DNA of 64,000 nt from the NCBI RefSeq assembly GCF_031760065.1, contig NZ_CP134500.1, positions 1-64,000 of the forward strand, given 5' to 3'. Positions 55,764-64,000 of this stretch are shown piece by piece; position 1 is the first letter of the stretch, and each line of letters starts with the position of its first letter. The notes beneath the pieces were generated by a model, which did no database searches, was not told the DNA's origin, and saw only the letters and a program-made list of their open reading frames with translations. The stretch comes from Streptomyces durocortorensis (GTDB lineage: Bacteria; Actinomycetota; Actinomycetes; Streptomycetales; Streptomycetaceae). A program made the position numbers and the translations under genes.

Positions 55764-56672
55764 TCATGCGGCTCCCTGGTGGAGTGCGTCCAAAGCGGTG
55801 AGTTCGTCCTCGGACAGGCGCAGGGAGCCGACAGCCACGTTCTGGGCGAGGTGGTCGAGGTCGCCGGTGCCGGGGATGGCCAGAACGTGGGAGCCCTGGT
55901 GCAGGGTCCACGCCAGCCGGATCTGGGCCGTGCTCACGCCGTGGGCGCGGGCGATGGCGACCACCTGCGAGTTGGTGTCGGTGGTCGCGCCGCCTTCGCG
56001 TCCGGTGCCGGCGATCGAATAGAACGGCACGAACGCGATGCGCTGTTCGCCGCAGAGGTTCAGGAACTCCTTCTGCTCGGGTGATGCGCCGATGCCGTAC
56101 ATGTTCTGGACGCAGACCACGGGCGCGATGGCCTGGGCCTCGGCGAGGTGGTGGGGGCGGATGTTGGACAGGCCCAGGTGACGGATGAGTCCGGCCTCGC
56201 GCAGTTCGGCGAGTGCGCCGAAGCGTTCGGCGATCGAGTCGGTGCCGACGATGCGCAGGTTCACCACGTCGAGGTGGTCGCGGCCGAGCTGGCGCAGGTT
56301 CTCCTCGACCTGGCCGCGCAGTTTCTCGGGGGTGGCATGCGGCAGCCACTGGCCTGAGGGATCGCGGCCCGGTCCGACCTTGGTGGTGATGACGAGGTCG
56401 TCTCCGTAGGGGGCCAAGGCGCGGTTGATCAGCTCGTTGGCGGAGCGCAGCGGCGAGAAGTAGAACGCGGCGGTGTCGATGTGGTTCACGCCGAGCTCGA
56501 CCGCACGGCGCAGCACATGGATCGCCTGGTCACGGTCGCGGGAGACGGCGTTGGGCGCGAACGCCTCGCCGTGCTGGGGCAAACGCATCGCGCCGAAACC
56601 GATTCGGTGGACCGTCAGGTCGCCGAGTCTCCAGGTGCCCGATGTCGCTGCGGTGATCGTCTGTGAGGTCAT
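55764..56672 (-). CDS. Aldo/keto reductase
   Basis: A 302-residue (beta/alpha)8 NADPH oxidoreductase. HRIGFGAMRLP starts the barrel, ELGVNHIDTAAFYFSPLRSA has the catalytic Asp and Tyr, LVITTKVGPGRDP the Lys and VVNLRI replaces the usual VVHxH-type His segment. C-terminal VLAIPGTGDLDHLAQNVAVGSL binds NADPH. ATG 56672 begins MTSQTITAATSGTWRLGD. It is divergent from the ArsR-like regulator at 56740, with a 67-bp gap, so it is probably regulated by it. Confidence 0.92.
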   Translation of the reverse strand: MTSQTITAATSGTWRLGDLTVHRIGFGAMRLPQHGEAFAPNAVSRDRDQAIHVLRRAVELGVNHIDTAAFYFSPLRSANELINRALAPYGDDLVITTKVGPGRDPSGQWLPHATPEKLRGQVEENLRQLGRDHLDVVNLRIVGTDSIAERFGALAELREAGLIRHLGLSNIRPHHLAEAQAIAPVVCVQNMYGIGASPEQKEFLNLCGEQRIAFVPFYSIAGTGREGGATTDTNSQVVAIARAHGVSTAQIRLAWTLHQGSHVLAIPGTGDLDHLAQNVAVGSLRLSEDELTALDALHQGAA

Positions 56673-56739
56673 GGCGGGATGATCTCCACTCGGTAGGCTG
56701 GCCCGCCATTCATTCACACATACCTGAATCCATTGAGGA

Positions 56740-57738
56740 GTGGTCGTCCTGGCAGAGTTGGCGTTCTCGACGAGCGATCTGGCGCAGGTGCGGTTTACCG
56801 TCTCGCCGATGTGGGAGGTCGCGCCCAGCTTCCGGCTGCTGACATCCGCCGCCGCACATCCAGTCCACCGGGCCTGGGCGGACCAGGTGCGCCCGCGCCT
56901 GGTGGCCGCCGGGCTGGACCGGGGCTGGCTGGCCGAGTTGATCCCGCCCACCGGCGACTACGTCCCCGACTTCCTCAACCCGGCCCCCGCCGGACCGGCC
57001 CCCAGGCCGGCGGCAGAGTGGGATGCGATCCTCGCCTCACACGCCGACCGGGTACGCCAGGACCTCGACCACCTGGCCCGCCACCAGGGGTATCTCGGCC
57101 CCCGGCTACGGACCCTGCGGGCAGACCCGCAGACCCGCCTGGCCAAGGTCGCAGAAGAGATCGCAGCGTACTGGGAACTGGCACTCGCCCCCTACTGGGC
57201 ACGAATCCAGGCGGTGTTGGACACAGACATCCTCTACCGGGCCCGCATGATCGCCGAGCACGGCGCGGGCCGTCTCTTCAACGACCTGCACACCTCCGTG
57301 AGCTGGGACGACAACGGGCTACGGCTGGCCCGCCGAAAGCAGCCGCTGACCCGTAACACGGCAGGCGCAGGACTGCTGTTGATCCCCTCGGCCTTCACTG
57401 GTCCAGGACTGCGCACCCGGACGACGCCTCCGGACCCGCCTCAGCTCGCCTATCCCGCGCGCGGTGTCGGCTCACTGTGGAAGACGCGGCCCGCGCCCCG
57501 GGCCGACGCTCTCGCCGCTGTACTGGGCCGCTCGCGGACTCTGCTGCTGATCGAACTGGAGACACCGGCCTCCACCACGCAGTTGGCCCACCGCACCGGG
57601 CTGTCCCCGGCCGGGGTATCCCAATACCTCACCGCGCTACGCAACGCGGGCCTGGTCAGCGCCCACCGCGCCGGCCGCTCCGTCCTCTACGCCCGCACCA
57701 CCACCGCCGAGACTCTCCTTCAAACTGCCTCCGGCTGA
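56740..57738 (+). CDS. ArsR-type winged-helix regulator with DUF5937-like N-terminal domain
   Basis: A 332-residue protein. Residues ~1-245 are a helical domain (FSTSDLAQVRFTVSPMWEVA, SRLLTSAAAHPVHRAW-like, LNPAPAGPAPRPAAEWDAIL) typical of large actinobacterial ArsR-like proteins (DUF5937). Residues ~260-325 are the winged helix: RTLLLIELETPASTTQLAHR, TGLSPAGVSQYLTALRNAGL, HRAGRSVLYART. No metal-binding Cys cluster is seen, so the ligand is probably organic. The start is uncertain: GTG 56740 overlaps GAGGAG. It is divergent from the aldo/keto reductase. Confidence 0.85.
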   Translation: MVVLAELAFSTSDLAQVRFTVSPMWEVAPSFRLLTSAAAHPVHRAWADQVRPRLVAAGLDRGWLAELIPPTGDYVPDFLNPAPAGPAPRPAAEWDAILASHADRVRQDLDHLARHQGYLGPRLRTLRADPQTRLAKVAEEIAAYWELALAPYWARIQAVLDTDILYRARMIAEHGAGRLFNDLHTSVSWDDNGLRLARRKQPLTRNTAGAGLLLIPSAFTGPGLRTRTTPPDPPQLAYPARGVGSLWKTRPAPRADALAAVLGRSRTLLLIELETPASTTQLAHRTGLSPAGVSQYLTALRNAGLVSAHRAGRSVLYARTTTAETLLQTASG

Positions 57739-58348
57739 GGCTCCGAAAGTCCACCCCCGAAGGACTTCCGGGGCCGACCGCCAAGGTTCCCGGCCGGGAG
57801 TTCCGGTGCGCCGCGGGGCGGTCTCGCCTCCTTCACCACCGAGGTGGCCGTGCTACTCCGCGCGGTCCCTTCCGGCGCCTGGCTGGACTGGGCGGATGGC
57901 GTCGTTCCGGACCACTCCTGTGGCACGTCTCCGGCCGTCGACAGGCCACAAATGCCCTGGGTGTCGGCCCCGGCGCCGACAGAGCCGAGCTGATGCGGTA
58001 CAAGTCGCCTGCGCGCGCAAGACATCACCCAGATCCCCGTCGCCCCGCGAACCAGCCGGTCCACCGTCGACCGGATCAGCCCCCGGTGGTACGTGCAGAA
58101 CGCCCACCCACTCCGCACGTGCCCCATGCGCTGCGAGCGACCTCACCCCATGGCGGAAGTCCCTGACGAGAATCCATCACAGAGTCGGGCCACACGCCGG
58201 TTACGCGGTTCGACGGCGGGGGCCGATGTGTTCGCAGGGCCCGGGTCTGATCGTCGTACAACCCTGGGTCTTTCTTGATCGTCTTACCACTGCCGGTGGC
58301 GTACCAGCCACCAGGCGGGAGTGCACAGTGCCCAGTTACTGGAGAACC
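57739..58348. other. Stretch with no supported gene
   Basis: About 600 bp. A plus-strand frame reads QDITQIPVAPRTSRSTVDRI and ISPRWYVQNAHPLRTCPMR, with no recognisable family. It could be eroded mobile DNA. The right end contains the promoter and leader of the secreted protein gene. Confidence 0.45.
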
Positions 58349-59692
58349 ATGAGACCCGTCACCATCCACCCCTTCGTACGCCTCGGCGCCAGTGTCGTCG
58401 CCACCGCCGGAATCCTGCTGGCCGGCTTGTCCGCACCGGCGTCCGCCACGGAGTCCGACCAGCTGTGGATCGAGGCGCCGTACGAGACCAGCCTGCAGAC
58501 AGGCGCCGAGACCGGCACCCCGGTCGATGTCGGCCTCTACCACGACAACGACAACTTCACCGTCACGGACGGGCGTCTCACCGTCGACGTCTCCGGCATC
58601 GCCGACGTGGGCGAGGTGACCTGGCCCGAGAACTGCGTACCGAGCGGGACGACCGCCGTGTGCACTGTCGCTCAGGTGCCCACGATCGGTCCGGAGTACA
58701 GCCCTCAGGTACGGCTCGATGTCCGTGCCGCCGACGGTGTCGAAGCAGGTGCCCAGGGCCGTATCACCTACGCCGCGACCGCGACGGGCGGGCCGGAGGG
58801 ATCGTTGGAAGCACCCCTGGACTCCTTCGAGACGACGCTCACCGTTACCTCCGGCCCGGATCTCGTCCTGGGCGGGGTCACCCCCATCGAGAACACCGCA
58901 CCGGGCACCGTCCACACGGTCCCGCTCTCGGTGACCAACAAGGGCAAGGAGCCCGCCCAGGGCTTCACCCTGGACATGACCGCCTCGTACGGGATCGGAT
59001 TCGGCTCCCGCCACGACGCGTGCGCCTACACGCAGACGGGCGGTGACTACGCCCCCATGGCCCGCGCCCAGTGCGCCTTCGACCAGGTGCTCCAGCCCGG
59101 TGACACCGTCACCCTGCCCCAGCCGCTGAAGATCTCCGTCGCGGGCCACGCGCTCAAGGAGCGCCTCGACATCAGCGTCCAGCCCGGAGGCGGTGCCCCC
59201 GACTCCGACGAACAGGACAACTACGAGTCCCTCACCGTGAACGTGCCCAACACCGCCGACTTCGCCGTGCGCGGCTCCCGGGTCAGTGGTGCCGCCGGGG
59301 ACACCGTCAAGGCCGCCCTCACCTTCCGTAACAAGGGGCCGGGCTGGGTCGGCAACCTCGGTTCCGGTGACTCGGTCGCCCTCGTCGACTTCACGGTTCC
59401 CGAAGGCGTCACCGTCACCCGCGCGCCCACAGCGTGCCAGCCCCGCACGGAGGCCGGCGGTTCCCGGACGGGCCGCGTCGGCGCTCCCCGCTACATCTGC
59501 GAAATGCCGTACTGGGTGCTGGAGAACACCGTCCGCACCTTCCGCTTCGATCTCCGCATCGACACCGTCATCCCCGACACCAAGGGCCGCGTGAGCCTCC
59601 AGCCGGTGATCACGGGCACCGGCTTCCCGCACGATCCCAAGCCCGGCAACAACAAGGGCTGGGTGACCGTCAACCCGACCCCCACCGCGTAG
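58349..59692 (+). CDS. Secreted protein with CARDB/DUF11-like beta-sandwich repeats
   Basis: A 447-residue protein. The signal peptide (FVRLGASVVATAGILLAGLS) ends at APASATES. The mature part consists of three or four Ig-like beta domains. Domain 2 (DLVLGGVTPIENTAPGTVHT; VPLSVTNKGKEPAQGFTLDM) and domain 3 (DFAVRGSRVSGAAGDTVKAA; LTFRNKGPGWVGNLGSGDSV) follow the CARDB/DUF11 pattern. Cysteines occur in pairs. There is no LPXTG or membrane anchor, so it is released or wall-associated; an adhesive role is inferred. ATG 58349 has GGAGAACC in front. Confidence 0.85.
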   Translation: MRPVTIHPFVRLGASVVATAGILLAGLSAPASATESDQLWIEAPYETSLQTGAETGTPVDVGLYHDNDNFTVTDGRLTVDVSGIADVGEVTWPENCVPSGTTAVCTVAQVPTIGPEYSPQVRLDVRAADGVEAGAQGRITYAATATGGPEGSLEAPLDSFETTLTVTSGPDLVLGGVTPIENTAPGTVHTVPLSVTNKGKEPAQGFTLDMTASYGIGFGSRHDACAYTQTGGDYAPMARAQCAFDQVLQPGDTVTLPQPLKISVAGHALKERLDISVQPGGGAPDSDEQDNYESLTVNVPNTADFAVRGSRVSGAAGDTVKAALTFRNKGPGWVGNLGSGDSVALVDFTVPEGVTVTRAPTACQPRTEAGGSRTGRVGAPRYICEMPYWVLENTVRTFRFDLRIDTVIPDTKGRVSLQPVITGTGFPHDPKPGNNKGWVTVNPTPTA

Positions 59693-59928
59693 CAGCCGAT
59701 ACCCGGTGAGGGAACCCCCGCCCCACCCACCCCGGAACGCCCACCTGGGCCTCCAGTCCGCCGGACGGGTGGGGTGGGGTGGAGGTCCGTGAGGGGGCGG
59801 CGGGGCGGCCCGTCGCTCAGCTGCGGGGAGCAGCTGATCACCGTCAGCCCGGCACCGCTCACGCTCCCCCGGAGGCCGGGCCGGGGATCCGAGCGCACCA
59901 TGGAAGTGAGACCCGCGGAAGGCCGATC

Positions 59929-60303
59929 ATGGACCCGGCACAGCGTCGCTGGGGTGGCGAGCCTGAGCCCGAACCGCCTACCCCCCACTGGGAACAAGGC
60001 GCTCGTCCAGGCGGCCCGGCAGCTCCGGGAGCAGCCCCGCCCAGCCGGAGGAAGCACCGCGTCTTCTTCTGGTGCTTCCTGGCCGTCCAGATCCTCTTCA
60101 TCGTCTGGATCGTCACCGGTATCGCCGCGGTCAGCGGAACACCGGCCGAATGCCAAGGACTCACCGGCAACGACCTGCAACTCTGCAAGGACGCCCGGGA
60201 CGTCGGTGCCGCCATCGGCGTCGGGTTCATCGTCGGACTCTGGGTAGCCGTGGACTTCATCCTCGCCCTCACCTACTCCATCCACCGGCTGACCCGCCGG
60301 TAG
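59929..60303 (+). CDS. Small two-helix membrane protein
   Basis: A 124-residue protein. A Pro/Glu-rich cytoplasmic N-terminus (~45 residues) is followed by VFFWCFLAVQILFIVWIVTG, an extracytoplasmic loop with two Cys (PAECQGLTGNDLQLCKDA), and IGVGFIVGLWVAVDFILALT. ATG 59929 is chosen over an upstream in-frame ATG. The family is common in Streptomyces with no assigned function. Confidence 0.75.
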   Translation: MDPAQRRWGGEPEPEPPTPHWEQGARPGGPAAPGAAPPSRRKHRVFFWCFLAVQILFIVWIVTGIAAVSGTPAECQGLTGNDLQLCKDARDVGAAIGVGFIVGLWVAVDFILALTYSIHRLTRR

Positions 60304-60482
60304 CCCCACGTCATCGGCTCGCTGCAAGGCAGCACGGGCAGCCCCTTCCGCAGTCCCCATCGCACCGCGGCCTGATGTGGCCTGCCCCGTCCTGCCCTGC
60401 GGAGGCTGACGTCCCTGACCGCGTCGCGCACCGCCGCCACCCGCACGACCGCCCGGGACGGTCGGCACGTACGGTACGGCAG

Positions 60483-61103
60483 GTGAACCAACCGCCCGAC
60501 GCACTGGCCGGCCCCTCTTCAGACGTCCCTGCCCGGACCTCGACAACCCGCGTGTTCCTCGCACTCGCCCCGCCCGACGACGCGAAGGACGAACTGGCAC
60601 AGGCCTTGCGCCCGGCCTACGACGCCTACCCCCGCATGCGGTGGAACCGCATCGAGGACTGGCACATCACCCTGGCCTTCCTCGGTGAAATCCCCGTCAC
60701 CACCGTCCCGCCCCTCATGCCTCCGCTCGCCCGGCTCGCCGCACAGCACCGGCCGCTGCAACTCGCGATGCACGGCGGAGGCCACTTCGACCAGCGGGTC
60801 CTGTGGAGCGGGGTCACCGGGGAACTCGAAGGGCTCCACCGGCTCGCCGACGACGTACGCACGACTGTCAGGGACTGCGGCGTCCGGTTCCCCGAGCGGC
60901 CGCTCCGGCCCCACCTCACCCTCGCCCGGTCCCGCCGGGGCGACCACACCACCGCCGCCGAGGCCGCCGCCACGCTCACCTCGTTCGCCGGCCACACCTG
61001 GCAGGCCGGGCACCTCCATCTGGTCGGGAGCAACACCGGCCGGGGCCCCGGCCCCATCCACTACCGGACCATCACCACCTGGGACCTCGGCCACAGCGTC
61101 TGA
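60483..61103 (+). CDS. thpR: RNA 2',3'-cyclic phosphodiesterase (ThpR)
   Basis: A 206-residue 2H phosphoesterase. The two catalytic HxT/S motifs are HITLAFLG (His61) and HLTLARSR (His144). The fold starts at TTRVFLALAPPDDAKDELAQ after a ~20-residue variable N-terminus. It hydrolyses 2',3'-cyclic ends and can ligate 2'-5' RNA. Start GTG 60483. Its stop lies 3 bp from the convergent ohrR-like gene. Confidence 0.92.
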   Translation: MNQPPDALAGPSSDVPARTSTTRVFLALAPPDDAKDELAQALRPAYDAYPRMRWNRIEDWHITLAFLGEIPVTTVPPLMPPLARLAAQHRPLQLAMHGGGHFDQRVLWSGVTGELEGLHRLADDVRTTVRDCGVRFPERPLRPHLTLARSRRGDHTTAAEAAATLTSFAGHTWQAGHLHLVGSNTGRGPGPIHYRTITTWDLGHSV

Positions 61104-61106
61104 CAC

Positions 61107-61634
61107 TCAGTAGGTGTCGGCGGCCTTCCCAAGAGTCGCCGTGAGACGGCCCAGTACCTCCTGCAGTCCGAGCACCTCCTCCACGGACAGGCCGGTGGCG
61201 GCGAGCACGCCTCGGGGCACGGACAGTGCCCGGTCGCGCAGTTGCGTGCCGTCTTCGGTCAGGTCGATCAGGACGGAGCGTTCGTCCTCACGGCTGCGTT
61301 CGCGCCGGACCAGTCCGGCCGCCTCCAGTCGCTTCAGCAGCGGCGAGAGCGTCCCGGAATCCAGGTGCAGCCGCTCCCCGATGGCCTTGACCGGCTGCGG
61401 GCCGTCCTCCCACAGGACCAGCATCACCAGGTACTGCGAGTAGGTGAGGCCGAGGTCCTTCAGCGCCTGCCGGTAGAAGCCGCCGAACGCACGTGACGCG
61501 GCATGCAGCGAGAAGCAGACCTGGTGGTCCAGCCGCAGCAGTTCCGCGTCAGGGACCGCCGAGAGGTCGGGGTCGGCGGAGGGGTCGGGAGGCGAGGCCT
61601 TCGCGGTGGCGGGCGCCTTCGGGGCAGCGGTCAT
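61107..61634 (-). CDS. OhrR-type MarR-family peroxide sensor
   Basis: A 175-residue MarR protein. LDHQVCFSLHAASRAFGGFY carries Cys40, the peroxide-sensing cysteine, with Tyr residues as in OhrR. The winged helix is KAIGERLHLDSGTLSPLLKR, LEAAGLVRRERSREDERSVL. The N-terminal ~30 residues are Ala/Pro-rich. It is divergent from the ohr-like gene, with a perfect palindrome between. It represses ohr until Cys40 is oxidised. Start 61634. Confidence 0.93.
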   Translation of the reverse strand: MTAAPKAPATAKASPPDPSADPDLSAVPDAELLRLDHQVCFSLHAASRAFGGFYRQALKDLGLTYSQYLVMLVLWEDGPQPVKAIGERLHLDSGTLSPLLKRLEAAGLVRRERSREDERSVLIDLTEDGTQLRDRALSVPRGVLAATGLSVEEVLGLQEVLGRLTATLGKAADTY

Positions 61635-61666
61635 GGAACCAGCGTACCGCCGACCATGTGATTCAG

Positions 61667-61691
61667 TTGCACACAACTGCGTTGTGTGCAA
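61667..61691. promoter_or_regulatory. OhrR operator
   Basis: TTGCACACAA (61667-61676) and its exact complement TTGTGTGCAA (61682-61691) around a 5-bp centre. It lies between the divergent OhrR-like and Ohr-like genes. The half-site resembles known OhrR boxes (TTG-rich, GC/AT mixed). Confidence 0.9.
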
Positions 61692-61746
61692 TCTTCATGG
61701 CAGCGGCCGCGACCACCCCGGTCGCAGCCCCAGAGGAGGGTCACCC

Positions 61747-62157
61747 ATGGACGCGTTGTACACCGCCGCCGCCACCGCCAACGGCCGCGAGGGCCGGGCC
61801 GTGAGCTCGGACGGCCAGATCGACCTGCCCCTCGCCCTGCCCCCGGCCCTCGGCGGCAACGGCAAGGGCACCAACCCCGAACAGCTCTTCGCCGCCGGCT
61901 ACGCGGCCTGTTTCGCCAGCGCGATGGCGGCGGTCGGCCGTGAGCTGAAGGTCGACACCAAGGACGCCTCCGTGACCGCCGAGGTCTCCATCGGCAAGGA
62001 CGGCGACGGCTTCGGCCTCGCGGTCGTCATGCGCGTGGAGCTGCCGGACTCCCTCGCGGGCGAGGCCGGCCAGAAGCTGGTCGAGGCCACCCACGCCTAC
62101 TGCCCCTACTCCAAGGCCACGCGGGGCAACATCGACGTCGAGCTGGTCATCGAGTAG
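61747..62157 (+). CDS. Organic hydroperoxide resistance protein (Ohr/OsmC)
   Basis: A 136-residue thiol peroxidase. The reactive Cys55 lies in GYAACFASAM and resolving Cys118 in AYCPYSKATRGN. It reduces organic hydroperoxides using lipoylated proteins. ATG 61747 starts MDALYTAAATANGREGR. Its last 11 bp overlap the convergent hydrolase gene. Confidence 0.95.
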   Translation: MDALYTAAATANGREGRAVSSDGQIDLPLALPPALGGNGKGTNPEQLFAAGYAACFASAMAAVGRELKVDTKDASVTAEVSIGKDGDGFGLAVVMRVELPDSLAGEAGQKLVEATHAYCPYSKATRGNIDVELVIE

Positions 62158-63724
62158 CCGTAGCCGTCAGGCGGGCCAGCACCGCGGCCACGGCGCGGTG
62201 CACGGCCTTGCGAGCGTCGTCGTCGGCCGGGTCGAGCGTCTCGAAACCGTGACGCCCCCGCGGTACGTCGATGACCTCGACGTTCGCCCCGCAGCGCTCG
62301 GCCTCCTTCAGGAACTCCTCGACCGTCGCGGCGATCGCGGCGCTCTCGCGTCCCGCTCGGACCACCACCACCGGCAGCTGCCCGGCGTGGGCCACCGCCC
62401 GGACCGGATGGAAGCGGGGCTCCGCCAGCCCCCAGCCCGGCAGCGGCGACAGGATCGGATAGTTCGCCGCCACGCAGCGCAGCCATGCCGGACGCGCCGT
62501 CAGCCAGTCCGCGGCCAGCGGGCCCCCGCCGGAGAAGAACCACAGGGCGACCCGGTCCGCGTCCACCCGCGGGTCGGCCCGCACCCGCTCCAACGCGTCG
62601 GCCACGTCCGCGGCCGCCCGCTCGTAGTCGGTCACCGCGTGCAGGCGGTGGTCGAGCGTCACACCCACGGCTCCCAGCCCGGCGACGTGGCGTGCGTACC
62701 CCTTCAGAGTCGGCCAGTCCCGAGGGGTGGGCCGCGCCTCGGCGGGCACCGGGCCGCCGTGCACGAACACCACGGCCGGGTGTGGCCCCGGGCCGTCCGG
62801 CAGGTAGAGGTCGGTGTTCCCGGTCCGTTCGCGGGGGCGTTCGGGTACGTCGAGGAGGAACGGGCGCAGATGGGCGGGCGGGCCGGCCGCATCGGCGGAG
62901 CTCAGCCGGTGGCCCCCGCCCGCCGCCGCCTCCGTGAGGACCTCGGCCAGCCGCGTCGGGCAGGACAGCATCGGCCAGTGTCCCGTGGGGAGTTCGAAGA
63001 AGGTCACCCGCGGCCCGGCCAGCGCCTGGAGGGCCGGTTCGCCGACGTCCACCATCATCTGGAGCATCTCGATTCCCGGTCCGTTGCCGGTGCACAGCAC
63101 GCCGGTCACGGGCACCGCCGCCACGGCTCCGGTGAGCCTCATCGGCTGGAGGAGTGTGCCCAGCGGCTGCGGCGCCGCGAGGGCGGTGAGCCCGTCGAGC
63201 GCCGCTTCGGAGAGCCCCGCGGTGCTCCCCCAGCGGGACCACTCGTCCCGGGCCGGGGGCGGCAGGGCACCGGTCGTTCGCCCTCCGCCCCCGGCCAGCT
63301 CCTCGCGCAGGCGCCCGTCGGGTACGGCGGCCAGCGCCGGGACGCCGTCCTGCGGCATCCCCGCGTCGAGGTGAACGATCCGGGCGATCGACCGCGGGCG
63401 CCGGTCGGCCGCGCCCAGCACGGGGTGGATGCCGTAGTCGTGACCGACGAGGACGATCTCCCGGCCCGGCTCCGCTCCCTCCCGCGCCTCCGCATCCGTA
63501 GCAGCCTTCGCCTTCGCCTTCGCTTCCACTGAGTCGATCACCGCCAGCACGTCCGCGACATGGGTCTCCAGGTCGACGACCGCGCCGGGATCCTCGGGGC
63601 GCCTGCCCAGTCCGGTAAGCGCCACCGTGTGCACCTCGGCGCCGTCCGCGGCCAGTCGCGCGGCTGTGTCCCGCCATACGTACGGGCCGGTGAAAGCCCC
63701 TGCCACCAGGATGAATACGGCCAT
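62147..63724 (-). CDS. Tandem alpha/beta-hydrolase fusion
   Basis: A 525-residue protein with two alpha/beta-hydrolase domains. Domain 1 (residues ~1-255; FILVAGAFTGPYVWRDTAAR, IVLVGHDYGIHPVLGAADRR, PTGHWPMLSCPTRLAEVL) is of the salicylate-esterase/MES type, but the elbow is GHDYG with Asp replacing the nucleophile Ser, as in haloalkane dehalogenases. Domain 2 (~275-525; PAVVFVHGGPVPAEARPTPR, VALWFFSGGGPLAADWL, VVVVRAGRESA, RHGFETLD) has the FSGGGP serine elbow of a dienelactone-hydrolase/acetylesterase type. There is no signal peptide. ATG 63724 starts at the fold. It is divergent from the MerR gene, probably its target. Confidence 0.85.
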   Translation of the reverse strand: MAVFILVAGAFTGPYVWRDTAARLAADGAEVHTVALTGLGRRPEDPGAVVDLETHVADVLAVIDSVEAKAKAKAATDAEAREGAEPGREIVLVGHDYGIHPVLGAADRRPRSIARIVHLDAGMPQDGVPALAAVPDGRLREELAGGGGRTTGALPPPARDEWSRWGSTAGLSEAALDGLTALAAPQPLGTLLQPMRLTGAVAAVPVTGVLCTGNGPGIEMLQMMVDVGEPALQALAGPRVTFFELPTGHWPMLSCPTRLAEVLTEAAAGGGHRLSSADAAGPPAHLRPFLLDVPERPRERTGNTDLYLPDGPGPHPAVVFVHGGPVPAEARPTPRDWPTLKGYARHVAGLGAVGVTLDHRLHAVTDYERAAADVADALERVRADPRVDADRVALWFFSGGGPLAADWLTARPAWLRCVAANYPILSPLPGWGLAEPRFHPVRAVAHAGQLPVVVVRAGRESAAIAATVEEFLKEAERCGANVEVIDVPRGRHGFETLDPADDDARKAVHRAVAAVLARLTATATR

Positions 63725-63792
63725 GGCCCCTCCTCGTCACGCTGTCTCCCGCATACCGGCCCGATCTCCGGCAGCGCTCGCCGGTACCGTAG

Positions 63793-63812
63793 GAACTCCC
63801 CCTGAGGGAGGT
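63793..63812. promoter_or_regulatory. MerR-type operator
   Basis: AACTCCC and GGGAGGTT, a near-perfect inverted repeat in AACTCCCCCTGAGGGAGGTT, ends 4 bp before the GTG start of the MerR gene. Such sites lie in the 19-20 bp promoter spacer of MerR targets. It may serve both the MerR gene and the divergent hydrolase. Confidence 0.7.
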
Positions 63813-63816
63813 TCAA

Positions 63817-64000
63817 GTGTTCTCGTCGTACGACGGCCTGTGCAGCATCGGCGAACTGGCCGAGCACGCGGGCGTCAGCGTCAAGACCGTCCGTTTCTAT
63901 TCGGACAGCGGACTGCTGCCGGAGGCGTCCCGCAGTGGGGGCGGGCACCGCAGGTACGCTCCGGAGGCCGTGGAGCGGCTGAGTATGATCCGCTCCCTGC
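63817..64000 (+). CDS. MerR-family regulator, incomplete at window edge
   Basis: GTG 63817 begins a MerR DNA-binding domain: LCSIGELAEHAGVSVKTVRF, YSDSGLLPEASRSGGGHRRY, AVERLSMIRSL. Only 61 codons are inside the window; the coiled coil and effector domain lie beyond. It is divergent from the tandem hydrolase. The start lies just after the operator, so the mRNA may be almost leaderless. Confidence 0.88.
   Translation, partial: MFSSYDGLCSIGELAEHAGVSVKTVRFYSDSGLLPEASRSGGGHRRYAPEAVERLSMIRSL

Noticed and set aside
58076..59632. A 518-codon minus-strand open frame opposite the secreted beta-sandwich protein
   Set aside because: Gly/Asp/Val-rich shadow; the plus strand has a signal peptide, ribosome-binding site and recognisable Ig-like domains.
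62198..63532. A 444-codon plus-strand open frame opposite the tandem hydrolase
   Set aside because: Arg/Gly/His-rich shadow of the high-GC hydrolase gene with no motif.

Overview
The window looks like a Streptomyces (or close relative) chromosome arm. G+C is very high with strong third-position GC bias, many genes start with GTG, and the gene content is typical: PknB-type kinase, CspA-like protein, MpaB-like oxygenase, ricin-tailed secreted enzymes, Ohr/OhrR, and IS3/IS5/IS630/Tn3 elements. The first ~28 kb and the stretches 40-43 kb and 48-56 kb are accessory DNA rich in IS elements and broken genes. 29-40 kb, 43-48 kb and 56-64 kb are mostly intact. I saw no tRNA, rRNA, CRISPR array or replication origin.

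Layout. 1-404: array of small hairpins sharing a CC-TGNC-GG core. 0.5-7.7 kb: a hypothetical gene, two frameshifted nuclease-like genes, an IS5-type element fused to a headless aminoglycoside-phosphotransferase-like gene, a cold-shock gene and a membrane Ser/Thr kinase. 7.96-17.78 kb: a complete but dead four-gene Wadjet-type (JetABCD, type II-like) anti-plasmid SMC operon. Only jetB is open. jetC carries several frameshifts and an IS5-like element that itself holds a methyltransferase gene. 17.8-19.1 kb: intact IS3 element. 19.2-22.6 kb: a three-gene set (Sel1/TPR protein, EACC1-like protein, caspase-like protease with Sel1 tail) of the kind proposed to mediate regulated suicide or conflict responses. 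22.6-29 kb: hypothetical genes, an SDR, a DUF1963-like gene, a decayed toxin-antitoxin pair and a tyrosine-recombinase remnant, suggesting an old integrated element that ended near 29 kb.

29-40 kb is chromosomal in character: a GT-C-like membrane protein, a molybdopterin oxidoreductase with a membrane partner, an overlapping trio (GT2, DUF2064-type transferase, methyltransferase), a response regulator beside its ruined histidine kinase, an epimerase, an MpaB/EF-hand fusion and an isoprenyl synthase. 43-48 kb holds two divergent secreted carbohydrate-active proteins, one cut by an amber codon inside its lectin tail. 48-56 kb is a graveyard of IS5, IS3, Tn3 and IS630 relics around VOC, GNAT, TetR/hydrolase and aldo-keto reductase genes. 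58-64 kb ends with a secreted adhesion-like protein, ThpR, the OhrR/Ohr pair with a clear operator, a tandem alpha/beta-hydrolase fusion and a MerR gene running off the edge.

Functional reading: defence cargo (Wadjet, caspase cassette, toxin-antitoxin) clusters in the first 28 kb. Disruption is concentrated in accessory DNA and includes nonsense codons, internal deletions and insertions, so it is not only sequencing error, although single-base frameshifts taken one by one could be.
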